The position numbers were made by a program, and so were the translations under genes. Shown here in pieces: positions 12,005 through 22,491 of a stretch of DNA of 64,000 nt. The DNA is taken from positions 75,698,200 to 75,762,199 of the forward strand of contig CM076259.1 of assembly GCA_038380795.1 (NCBI GenBank), read 5' to 3'. A model generated the notes under the pieces. The model worked only from the letters and a program-made list of their open reading frames with translations, was not told the origin of the DNA and ran no database searches. Numbering within the stretch: the first letter of the stretch is position 1; each line of letters begins with the position of its first letter. Source of the stretch: Pyrocephalus nanus (taxonomy: Eukaryota > Chordata > Aves > Passeriformes > Tyrannidae).

Positions 12005-15000
12005 AGGGGATCAGCCATTATCATACTGCATTTGCATCTTGGAACTTCATTCTAGCAATGGTATCTTAAGGTTAATCTGTAAAGAAACAGAGTTTTCTTC
12101 AGCTAGTTATTATTCAGGGAATGGCCTGGCTTGGACTGCTGAAGAATCCTTAATCAAGTAGTTTTTTCATTCCAAGTCTTGATATTGTAAAAAAGAACTG
12201 GTCAGTTTTGAAAAGGAATTTTAGATGATTTTCTCCTTCTTCTCAGAACCTAGAACAGAAAGATAGGTTATTCGCAATCTCATCAAGGACTGTGACAATT
12301 ACTGTTAAGACACATACTTGCAGTGACACAGTTATTTGGGTAATGTTACAGCATGACAGAGCAATGTACCTTTCAAAACTACTACTGAAGTTTGTGAATT
12401 AATTCTCAAATCGATTCAGTAAACTCTGATACATTAACTTGTAACTGGCCTTAATGTTAGAGATGGAATTGGTCCAGGAATTGTTTTGTGCATATTAGAA
12501 GTGGCCAAGAGCTTCATGACAAAGTTTTGTTTGTTTATTTTAGCTGTAAAATCCAATTAATTGAAACAGAAGCTCATCACTGGTTAGTGTTATTATAAGA
12601 AGTCTTTTGCTGGCAAAGCTGCCTCAGCTACCCAGTGAAGTTCCTGGTCAACACCAGTAGTGAGTGAGAAACTGGATTTAATGTGTAGGGTTGTGGTCTC
12701 CAGCATGAGAAGAGGGTGTCACGTTTTTCAGATTTTCCTAGTGGACCTGCTCCACTTTGTGTGCCTAATCATATATTGTTTCAGGAATCAGTGTCATCAA
12801 TGTCCCATGTAACTTCCCTGCCAACTGAATTTATCCTTAATAATTTTATTCAAAGTAGAAGTTCTTCAAAAAGGAACAGACATAGTAAATAAGATCCAAA
12901 TGCAGTAACTTTATCAAATGAAACATCTATGAATGGGATAACAAAAAGCGACTTGAGCCAGCACGAGCAAACAGGAAATGCTACTATTATTCAGAGCATC
13001 TTGAAGGCTGAAAATGACACATCTTCCAGTCATCAGAGCAGTAATGGCAGTAGTGCTGAAGCAGAGAATACTGTATTTGAGATAACACTCTATGACACCT
13101 GAGATAGCAAAAATTAAACCCAACTCAGTTCGACACAACTCAAAATTACCCATTCAATAAGGATCCCTACGCACTGCCTTGCCAGCCTTCAGCAATGACT
13201 CCTCTAATAAGGATTGCTGGCACAAATTATGCCCCAAACTTTATTTCTTTTCCTTTCTTTCTCAGTGTTTTGGGGCATTTTTACTGAAAGTCAGTGATAA
13301 AGATTTTTACTCTGCTCTCATGTAACAAAATAGGAGAGATGTTGAATTTTTGGGAACTAAAGCTCGAGGTAATCCACTAAGTGGGTTTAGCAGAATGACT
13401 GCAGGATCCTGGCTGAGCTGCTTCCACAAATAATGACTATAGATTAGATATCATAATAACAGCTGTCAACAAGCAGTGTGTAAAAGGGTTTTTCTGAAGT
13501 CACAATTACTCAACAACCTCTGTTCCCTTCATGTACCAAACCCATGTTTGATGTGCCATCTGTTGCCCTCCCACTTCGCATCACCACTGCTTTGGGCACC
13601 GTACATGCTTGCTGCTGCTTGCAAGATGAGTCAGGCAGTTCAGCAAAGCATATCCTTCAGCTGTAGAAAAATGCATAGAAGTGATACCTGTATGTTGGCT
13701 GCATGGGGTGTACTAAAACTAGAGCCTTTTCAGTTCAGCTGGAAGCTGGTTTTCTTTGCATTCGGGATTGGTCCTGGCAGGAGGTTGGAAGTGACCACTC
13801 CATGATAGCTTTTGTCTGTAATTGGCCTTTGCTATTCTGACATAGTTGATCTCAGTGGGAATAAATTAATCTTTCAGCCACTACTCCACTGGGTAGTTAG
13901 AGTTTAGAGACATCATATAGAATTGCTGAGTCACAAAAAATTAACACAGGAACAGGCAAGATTAGAAAGGATAGAGGTCTTCTACAAGACCAAGCAGGAA
14001 GAGCAAACAGTACATTCCTTTGCTTTCCTTACAGCGTAGCTGAACAAAGTGTTTTCTAAATAACAATCTAGAATGTTTGGCTGATTAAGATATAGTATAT
14101 GGAGAAAAAAATATTATTTGCTCTGTTTAGAAGGCAGATGTCTAACTGAAAGGCAAAACATGATTTTCCTGGCTTGAAAAATGATAAGATAGTTACCTAA
14201 AAATAGGTTCTCTGTAAGATGATTTTTAAAGAAAAGTATAAAAAATGTGTTACAGCTCCAGTAACGTTTTTTTGTGTGTTTTTTTTTACTGTTGCTTCTC
14301 TCTGCATTTAAAGTCCATAATTTCAAGTCTTTTAAATGACATAAATCAAGAAATCCAGTATTCTGAGAATGCCTAATGTGCATGAGGATACACATTTTAA
14401 CAGTGCAGTAAGCAATATTGATTCAGCCAAATCTTCTCAAAAACCAAATGCAAGAGGAAAAGCCTCTCAAGGCTTGTTTCTTGTGTTCCCTGTGTTTCAG
14501 TCTTACATGCAGAAAGCCATTTGTGGGTGTAGGCATTACTGATTCGGGCCCCTGTTACATCTCCTCAGTTGCTATAAGCAGGCAGCAATGACTAAGAAAA
14601 GAAAACGTGTGTGATTTTAACCTTTAGCTATTGCTGGATCCCAAAGATGAGGCTACCCACACTCACAGTGAGTGGCAGATCTTCTCCACTGTCTGAAACT
14701 CTTAGGGAGATTTTGCAAATCAGAGCCCCCCTCCTTCAGCCTGAGTGGATCAAGACACACTGTTAAAATTCTGTTTAACTTTTCATAAACCAGTGGGACT
14801 TGCATACAGATATAAAAGCAAGAAGAAAAATGGAAGAGGTCGAGTCAAGGAGGAGCTAACTACCTTCTACTCTTCCAGAATTTGAACACATCCAGAAGTC
14901 CATCCTCTTACCTATGGGAATTTAGATGGAAATTTAGTCAAAAGTTTTCTAAGCCAACCTCCCTGTCTGAGTAAATAGGATTTTCTGTACAGAGAGTTTC

Positions 15001-16026
15001 AGGAAAAGTACCTTAACAAATGACATAAAATAGAATAAAATAGAATAAAACAAAATTTTAAAGTCATTCAGCTTAAACATATATGGCAGAATGGATTTAT
15101 TTCCATTAGTTATTTAATGGAATTAGTTATCGTCTCTGTAGATAATATACTATTAAGGTGACTCAGAATTTGGGGGCTGATCCTAAACTGAGAATTTAAA
15201 TTTTGGTCTGTTTTCTGTTTTCATTTCTAGATTATTTTGTATTGATTTTTTAAATTTTATTAACTAAAAACTTAGGGGTTTTTTTTAATCAGATCTTACT
15301 TTCAAAATTAATATATTTTTACTTGATTAAAAATTATTAAATTATTAAGTAAAAATTATTTTCCTTTTTTTCCTGTGATTTGCCAGCAAAGCACAAAGGC
15401 ATTTTTTGTAAAGATCCAGTCACAAAATATTTAGTACATCCTAAAGAAGAAGGACAAGGTGATTTTTACTTTTTCATGAATTTGGATCTCAGTGTATTAT
15501 TCTTTGTATTTCCAGGCCAGCAGCTCCAATAGCTGAAGTGCATGTAAAATAATATTATGAGGAATAGATATTCTTGTCTTTTTTCCCCCTCATTTGAATG
15601 ACATGGTCTTGCTAGCTGTACTAATGCAAACAAATTACCAGGCACTAATAGGTTTGGTTTGGGGTGGGTGGGGGAAGGAGAAAAAAATTGATTTTCCGAC
15701 TTTAAACACACATATTTGTTTAATATATATTTTTCTTTTAAACAATTAAAAGATTGTTTTTAGTGGAATGATTAAATGGTTAAACCTTCTGGATTAACTC
15801 TTTCAACTCGGCAAGTATGCATAACATCTAGGGGTAGTTGCCTCGTGGATTCATGTACTTTATATGTGAAAGCCTTACAGTAATAGATAATCATAAGGTA
15901 GCAGTAATAATAGATAACTGTAAAAAAAAAATCAACTGAAGTGGTAATGGTAAAAGAAAATACAGTGCTATACAGATGTCATAGTTCTGACTTTAGCAAG
16001 GAATTTTTCTTCCCTTCCCCTCCCCC
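12005..16026. other. Intronic stretch, little recognisable
   Basis: No repeat family or coding signal was recognised. The segment near 15230-15370 is extremely AT-rich. Confidence 0.55.
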
Positions 16027-16042
16027 TGTGTGTGTGTGTGTG
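16027..16042. repeat. (TG)8 microsatellite
   Basis: Eight perfect TG units directly left of the GC-rich LTR-like block. Confidence 0.9.
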
Positions 16043-16077
16043 CAGCACACCCATTTAGGTGAAAACAAAAGAACTAG

Positions 16078-16500
16078 CCGGGGCGCTAATGGTCGAACAT
16101 TAGTTGCCTAGCAATGAAGGGGGAGGGGTTGGGGCTGGTGTGTGGGCTGGAAGGAGGTGGGGGGGGGAGTCGGGCTCGCGGGGAGGAGGAGAGGCTGCTG
16201 TGAGCTGGCAGACGCTGGTTCATTTGTGTTTTTTTTTTTGTTGTTGTTTTTTTTCCTGTTGGAGGGAAGTTTTTTTTGGCTGCTGCGGTTCCTTCCCAAC
16301 TATTCCTGTTTGTCGGGGCCCCCCCGGAGTTCGTGAGTTTTTCTTCCATTGAGAGAACTTTCTGTGTTGTCGGTGTTGTTTTTTTTTTCGCTTCCCCCTT
16401 CCCCTTCGCCCCCCCCCCCCTTCCTCCTTTTCCTCGGGAGGGGAAGAGGAATCAGGTTTTTTTTTTGTTGTTTTTTTTTCTCCGATATACCCGGGGGGGG
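16078..16500. promoter_or_regulatory. CpG-rich, promoter-like part of the LTR-like element
   Basis: CpG dinucleotides cluster here (GCCGGGGCGC, GTCGAAC, AGTCGGGCTCGCGG, TGTCGGGG and others) while flanking intron has very few. It also has runs of seven to ten G or C. This is compatible with promoter activity of an LTR; transcription start evidence is absent. Confidence 0.4.
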
Positions 16501-16560
16501 GTGTTGTTGTTGTTTTTTTTTTTGTTTTCCCCATCCCACGTGGCAGTGACCAGGGATCCC

Positions 16561-16740
16561 ACAGCGCTGCCTGGTGACAGGCACTGGTGACAAGCTCTGC
16601 TCCTGTAGTGATCCAACAGCGCCACCTGGTGACTACCATAGGACACTACAGGTTCTGCACTTCCAACGACCCAACAGCGCCACCTGGTGAATGGTACAGG
16701 ACATTACAAGTTTTACACCTCCAGTGACCCTGCTGACTGT
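16561..16740 (-). repeat. Three tandem 55-58 bp repeats, each with a CTCF-like motif
   Basis: ACAGCGCTGCCTGGTGAC starts at 16561, ACAGCGCCACCTGGTGAC at 16616 and ACAGCGCCACCTGGTGAA at 16674. Between them GGACACTACAGGTTCTGC-like spacers repeat. Against the known CTCF consensus read on the - strand, the middle copy appears to differ at one informative position and the third at two; the first is weaker. The core also contains the E-box CACCTG, so ZEB/Snail or bHLH factors are alternatives. Binding is inferred, not shown. Confidence 0.75.
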
Positions 16741-16905
16741 GGTTGGAACTACACCAAAGGGTGCTAAAAATTGAACTATTTTAAATTTTCCTTTTGCCGG
16801 GCTATCGGTTTTGTTCTTGAAGGGGATTATTGGTGGGTATAGTAGTATTGCTTGGTTGTTTACTTGGGTTCTTTTTGTGTTCTTGTTAATACAAACATAC
16901 CTTTT

Positions 16906-16911
16906 AATAAA
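16906..16911 (+). terminator. Poly(A) signal AATAAA of the LTR-like element
   Basis: TTTTAATAAAGGGCTG is followed by T-rich sequence. Position and context fit the R/U5 region of an LTR. It might also cause premature polyadenylation of GPC6 pre-mRNA, because it lies in the sense orientation. Confidence 0.45.
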
Positions 16912-17075
16912 GGGCTGTTATTTTGTTTTCCCTTTTCCATAATTTGTTTTTTTTTTTCCCTTCAATCAAAGCTCCTTAGTTTTGGATTAATAATTGCTTA
17001 GGAAAAAGTTTGGGGTCTTTTCCTCCTAATCCATCCTCAGCAGAAGACCCTTGTCCCATTTAAACTGGGACAACA

Positions 17076-20000
17076 GAATTCAGTTATCTATGTTTATTGC
17101 ATCTTCTACTTTTCTAATAGAGCTTCTAAAAAATTTTAGTCATTTTAAAACTGTCCAACTAAGAAAAGATATTTTATTGAGAACTCAAGAGTTTGGCCAG
17201 GTTATCCAGGGTTCACATGAAGCTCATGAAAATGAAACTTCATCTGTGATATTTTTGTAAAGCCTTAGCAACATCAATTCTTTACCTTTTTGTCTAAGCT
17301 TCCTTGGAGATCTTGTTAAAGTTTCATAACTTGCTACTTGCTCCCTTCTGAGGTTTATTGTTTCTCTGTGCAGTTAACAAAATTGGTTTCAAAGCACTGG
17401 GGTTTGGGATTTCTCTAGGGTATGAATTAAGAAATTCATGTTACTTTCCAAAATCTTCTCCACGGACTTTCAGGAACTTGTTGCCTTTGCAGCTTCACAT
17501 CTTCCTTTACTTAAAAAAAAAAAAAAAAACCAAAAAATTACTTTTATAGTTGCCCACTCTTAAGCTAAAGAAAAAAATGGGCCAGGAGATTAAAGTTAAA
17601 AACCTGGTATACCCTATGGCCATGTCAAAACTATTAAATCTCCATCATAGAACCAATATTTTGCTATTTTTCCCTGAAGCAATAGACTGTGATCTCATTG
17701 TGCTTTACAAGCTAAGAAAGGTCAGGCCAGCTTCCCCAGTCTTTGGATGAATGAAATCCTAAGAACTTGTCTGGGCTTAGGATGATGCTGATTAAGTTAG
17801 TGCAGAGACAAACAAGATCTAGCTAGAACAGTTTGAATTTACTTTTCACAGCTGTTTATTGCTGCTACTCTGGGTAATCATTACAGCCCCCGCAGCTGAG
17901 GCCCAATAACAGCTTGTGGGAGTCCTCCCAGTCTGTTCCAGGGCAAAACAGCTGTATTAATTTAAGTCGCTATGGAAGATGGCTCAGGCTAACCCAAAGG
18001 GTGACTCGTTAGTGCAGCTCAATATGGGAGTTACGAGGAATGGCTGTTAATCCTGAGAGCTAAATCTACTACTGCAACCCTCGAAGGGAGTACTTCATGG
18101 TTCTTGAAGGTACACTGCTACATAAAGGCAATGGCTGGAAGAAGTCCTAGAGTATTCCAGGTTGTAGAGGAAGATATGATTATTATTTTTGAGAGCTTTG
18201 GTCCTTTAAAACAGGACAAGGAAGACTTCTGTGTAGTTTAATAGTGCTAGAAGTCAAGAGTGGTTCAAATAGTATAATGTTTCTCTTTGGCTAGAAGAAT
18301 GGGTCCTTTCTTTCAACTTCCAAAGAATGAAGTGAAGCAGAAAATATTTTTAAGTAAAATAAAAATTTCTTAATTGATATTACTTTGGTTTTATTATTAT
18401 TTCTCTCCATACAAGTGAAAAGTAATGCTGTTCGGTAAAAATAATCAGTTGAGCTCATTTCTTTAAAAATAACTTGACTTTATTTTACATACTTTTTGTC
18501 TGTGGTTAATGCTAACTTTATGATCAAATTTGGACTAAAATACAGTTTGGTTTCTGTTTTGTTTGGGAAACATCCAATTTTTACATAAATGGAAAAAATT
18601 ATTTATTTCTTCTGTTTCACAGTACTGCATGCTGTTAGACGTAACCCTCATGATCAAAGATACCTATGTTGATAAATAAAAGAGACCCAGGAAATTAGCC
18701 TGAGCATTCAACCTCTGTTCATCCCCACCATTTATTTTTTAGGGCAGTCTTCTGATCTGTTTTGAACCTTTTTAACTAGCTCTCTCTGATAACTTTTAGT
18801 GTTGTGAACACAAGACTTATGAGCAAAAACTGGTTTCTCTTTCTTGCCTTTTCAAACACTGATATTTTAAGGTAAGTAAGCTGACAGGCGTTGTGTAATC
18901 AGTTCATTAGACTATTTGCATATCTGCTTATTTAACTGCTTATTAAAGTTCAGTTATGCTCTGTCATACAGTTTCTAATTATCTTTATTCCTGAAGTTTC
19001 CTGAAAATCATCTCTTTATTATGACATCCGTTGCCTCTCAACATACGCAATTATTCATTTTGGAGAATAAAAGGGGGAGGTGAAGCTTTTCCTTAGATAA
19101 TTTGTGTGGAGGTAGGGACAGATGATAGCTCTTTTGACTCTCACAGATGAAGGAGTATATGCAATCTTTGCAGTAATATCATTACTTATTATTTATTATC
19201 TGAGACAGACACCACACCTCTGGCAAATGACAGATTGAGTTGCTGCCAGAACCATCTTTCCTCTGGCCATTGCTGAAGGACACATATTTATTTCTTCCCA
19301 GGCTATTTTTATCACTACTTCCTATGCAAGGTAACTAGAAAAAGATATCTGATAAGTTTCTCCCATGTGATCTCAAAGAACACTGCAAGACAACCGTGGG
19401 AGGGATTTCTAATTCCATTTATAATGACCGAGTTGCAATTTCTTAATTACTAAATGGTGCTTATAAATACATATCTGTGTGTAGATATTTATGCATGCAC
19501 ATATAAATATCCATACATATATCTAAGAAGCTGCATTTATATCAGGGAAATAAATGTTCTGTGTCAGATACTGTCCCTTTTCTCCTGGACAGTCAAAAAA
19601 GTAACTATCAAGAGTAGCATTTGTTTAACACTGGCATTCAATTAATGATGTAGTTTAGAGTTTGTGTTTCAGCTAGAATTCTGTTATTTTTTTCTTGTTT
19701 CTCTCAGACTGGGGAGAGGGCCTGCAACATTCTGTGGATCATTTTGTTCCTTTATTTTATGGCACTGCTGAACACCAGCTCCATGATCCACCTATGTGGC
19801 AAGGTTCATACTAATTGTGATTCATAAATGTTATCCTCCCATTGTGCTATTTTAGAGCAACACTCAATCCAGGTAATTATGGTCCATTGCATCTGCTGCA
19901 AGCAGACACTATAAATCCTTCAGCCAAGGTGGGCTTGTCAGGCTGAGAATAATGTGCTGGTCCTCAGAAAGGATTTATATTCAAGGTCCATTTGATAGCT

Positions 20001-21954
20001 GTGTTTTCCAGTTTTTCATTTCTCAGAACTGATGACAAACCAAACTAGTTGGTTATTCCCCACCGATGCTGTTCCAGCCATAAGATGGTCAATAATCTGT
20101 GATTAATTTAGAGTCACTTGTATGCTAGTACTAGGCAGTTTTGACAGCCTTACTTTCAGTATTGATTTCTTGTATAATTTACAAAAGAGAGGCATACCAG
20201 AGACAATGGTGCTTGGAAAGTTTTTTGTGTTCTTCTAGATATACACCAGTGCTGCATCAGAAAAATCCCCGTGATATAAAGTTAATTTGAATCAAATAGT
20301 CTTACCCCTGCTCCGCTGTCCTTTGTTGTTAATAGATTTAAATTTATTTTAAAAATAAATTAAAAAACCTTTCACCAGTGTATGAACTACAGTCTGTCCC
20401 AGAAACTGAATGTCCTAGTGGTATTTTGGTTTTATAAGGCCTCATAGTCTAAAAGTCTGAGAGATAAAGGCATGTTTTGCTTTGTTACACATTCAAACAA
20501 AAGCCGTTTTTAGTCAGCCTAACTAAGGAAGTACATTATGCCATTCAACAAATAAATGCTCATGATGGTCATGTTTTAGAAACAGAAACTTCTTCTTTTC
20601 CTGGAAAAATGTATAGTGTTAAATTCAATTTTCTGTTTTTAAAAGTGCAGTTTCTATTGAAATCAAAAGCATTATTATGACTGTAAAAAAGGTAAATTGA
20701 TAGTATATTACACTGTATCATTGCGGCTCAGGAAAATTCATCTGATGGCTATAAAGGATAATAAAAATTGTAGCAGAGAATACAGGATATTGCGTTAGAT
20801 AATACTGTATATTGGGAAGCACCAGACAAATAGTTTGGGAGGTTTAGTGAGGCCTAAGGAAAACAGCCTTTGGAACACAGAAAAAAATAATGGCTCAGTT
20901 ATAACAAGGAAACGTTCCTCTCTGCTAATTGTGATAAATGACTGCTTTAATAGTGGGTTAATCTTCCCTGACACCTTCAAAACTGTGAAAATTTTTTAAG
21001 CAAGTAGAAAAGATTAGTGGTGAAAATGAAACTAATTCATTTCCCTTTCTTACTACTGGAATCATCAAACTGTAAGATATGTTAATCATTTGGCAAAAAT
21101 AATTTCCTTTTGGGAAATTTGCTAAAATATTTTAGTTAATTATTCATTTTAATTTGCATAATGAAATTATTTACATGAAGATAAATAATAACAAAACAAA
21201 AAGACCTTGTTTTTTATGTGAAAGCAATGGACATCGTTTTGACTGAAATCAAACATGTGCTGCTGATAATATTAAAAGCATTGAGCTCATTTTCTGTTCC
21301 TAGTTGTGACGCTCTTTTGATTCTTATACTGCCCTGTGGCAGGTGAAAAGAACACAGGAATAAGCTACTCTGGAGTGGTTTGATTGATTGTTTGAAATTT
21401 TTTGTTATCAAATATCAAGCTGAATGTATTAGTACCTACATCATGCTATTTTACTAATGTTTGTCAAACTGTATTCTATAGAGTACAATAGACAATATCA
21501 CAGAAACAGCAGGTAAATATACAGTTGTATATACAAAATAAAATTAGAATGTCATCTGCAAAGCAGCCATCCAAACCCATGAAGAGTAGAGATACATTTA
21601 ATGTGATGTGTGGAGCTAACATTTTCATCAAAGATGCAATATATGCAAAAATTCCCACCTCACAATGGGAGTGTCTTGTGACTGTTTTTGATTATATATG
21701 TCTTTTTTCTATTCTTGACCAAACTGAAGGCATCAGCCACTCAGCCTTGGTGAGAGGACTGCTGTCCAGTACAAAGGCTATGTACAAAGTATGTTGCTGC
21801 AGGTATGGGAAGGTCCCAGCTCAGGAGCTAGTGGCAGGAGGGTGGTAATAGAATTTTGTGATAATGGCTCTCTCACCAGTACAACAGTTTTAATTCTTTC
21901 CTGTGTGAGAATTTACCTGCTGCTTTCACAAACATGCACATCTCTGCTCATCCT
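17076..21954. other. Intronic stretch with a homopolymer and possible conserved blocks
   Basis: Contains a 17-A run at 17513-17529. Relatively GC-rich blocks at 17860-18110 and 19740-20030 lack repeat signatures and could be conserved non-coding elements. There is also an AT hairpin at 20341-20361 and the ratchet-site candidate at 18870. No gene was recognised. Confidence 0.5.
18831..18877 (+). promoter_or_regulatory. Candidate recursive-splicing ratchet site
   Basis: A pyrimidine tract (TTTCTCTTTCTTGCCTTTTC, 18834-18853) leads to TTTTAAG, directly followed by GTAAGT at 18872-18877. A 3' splice site is thus juxtaposed to a consensus 5' splice site, the arrangement known for recursive splicing in long vertebrate and fly introns. 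It is on the sense strand of GPC6. Weak points are AAG instead of CAG and an 18-nt gap between tract and splice point. Function is inferred. Confidence 0.35.
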
Positions 21955-22491
21955 GCTCTACTCCGTGTCCTCACCTTGAGTACTGTGGGCAGTTTTGGGT
22001 GACACAATATAAGAATGATGTTAAGCTCTTAGGGAGTGTCCAAAGGAGGGCAATGAAGATGGTGAAGGGCCTTGAGGGGAAGCGGTATAAGCAGCTGAAG
22101 TCACTTGGTTTTTTCAGCCTGGAGAAGACTGAGGGGAGACCTAATTGCAGTCTGCAACTTCCTCACAAGGGGAAGAGGAGAGGCAGGTACTGATCTCTTC
22201 TCTCTGGTGACCAGTGGTAGAGGACCCAAGAGAATATCATGAAGCTGTGTCAGGGAAGGTTTAGGTTAGATATTTGGAAAAGGTTCTTTACACAGAGGTT
22301 AGTTGGGTACAGGAACAGGCTCCCCTGGGAAGTGGTCCTGGCACCAAGCCTGACAGAGTTCAAGCATTTGGACAATGCTGTCAGACACATGGTGTGATTC
22401 GTGGGGTTGTCCTGTGCAGGGTCAGGAGTTAGACTTCAATGATCCTTGTGGGTCCCTTCCAACTCAGAATAGTCTGGGATTTTATGATCTC
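21955..22491 (+). mobile_element. CR1 LINE fragment: end of ORF2 plus 3' UTR
   Basis: Starts near TCTACTCCGTGTCCTCACC, with CTTGAGTACTGTGGGCAGTTTTGGG, and runs through GTCCAAAGGAGGGCAATGAAG, a GGAAAAGGTTC block and a final CCTTGTGGGTCCCTTCCAAC to TTTTATGATCTCA. The 21999-22193 frame still reads as the C-terminus of CR1 ORF2 reverse transcriptase ([14 protein letters not shown], then [10 protein letters not shown]), but it is truncated and not functional. At about 540 bp it is the longest CR1 copy here. Its 3' UTR resembles the fragment at 63415-63640, so both probably belong to one subfamily. Confidence 0.93.

Larger units (their letters stand above)
16043..17075 (+). mobile_element. GC-rich LTR-like element (probable solo LTR; family unassigned)
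   Basis: This roughly 1-kb block differs sharply from its surroundings. It has a CpG-rich left part (16078-16500), long T and G runs, tandem repeats at 16561-16740, an AATAAA poly(A) signal at 16906-16911 followed by a T-rich tail, and a short hairpin at 17051-17073 followed by CA. That order (GC-rich promoter-like part, poly(A) signal, terminal CA) suggests a retroviral LTR with no internal genes, hence a solo LTR. The boundaries are uncertain: no convincing TG start and no secure target-site duplication were found, though GAATT occurs at 16001-16005 and again at 17076-17080. It could instead be a non-LTR insertion or a native CpG island. Confidence 0.5.

Noticed and set aside
11752..12069. 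Poly-Lys/Asn and poly-Phe frames
   Set aside because: Pure products of the G/T-only tract.
15661..15678. GGGGTGGGTGGGGG as a G-quadruplex
   Set aside because: Only three clear G runs of three or more; weaker than the 9744 cluster.
16086..16639. Several overlapping open frames on both strands rich in Lys/Gln/Pro or Phe/Val
   Set aside because: They come from T runs and G/C runs of the LTR-like element; no domain is visible.
21999..22193. 64-codon open frame
   Set aside because: It is the decayed C-terminus of CR1 ORF2, already covered by the mobile element, not an independent gene.
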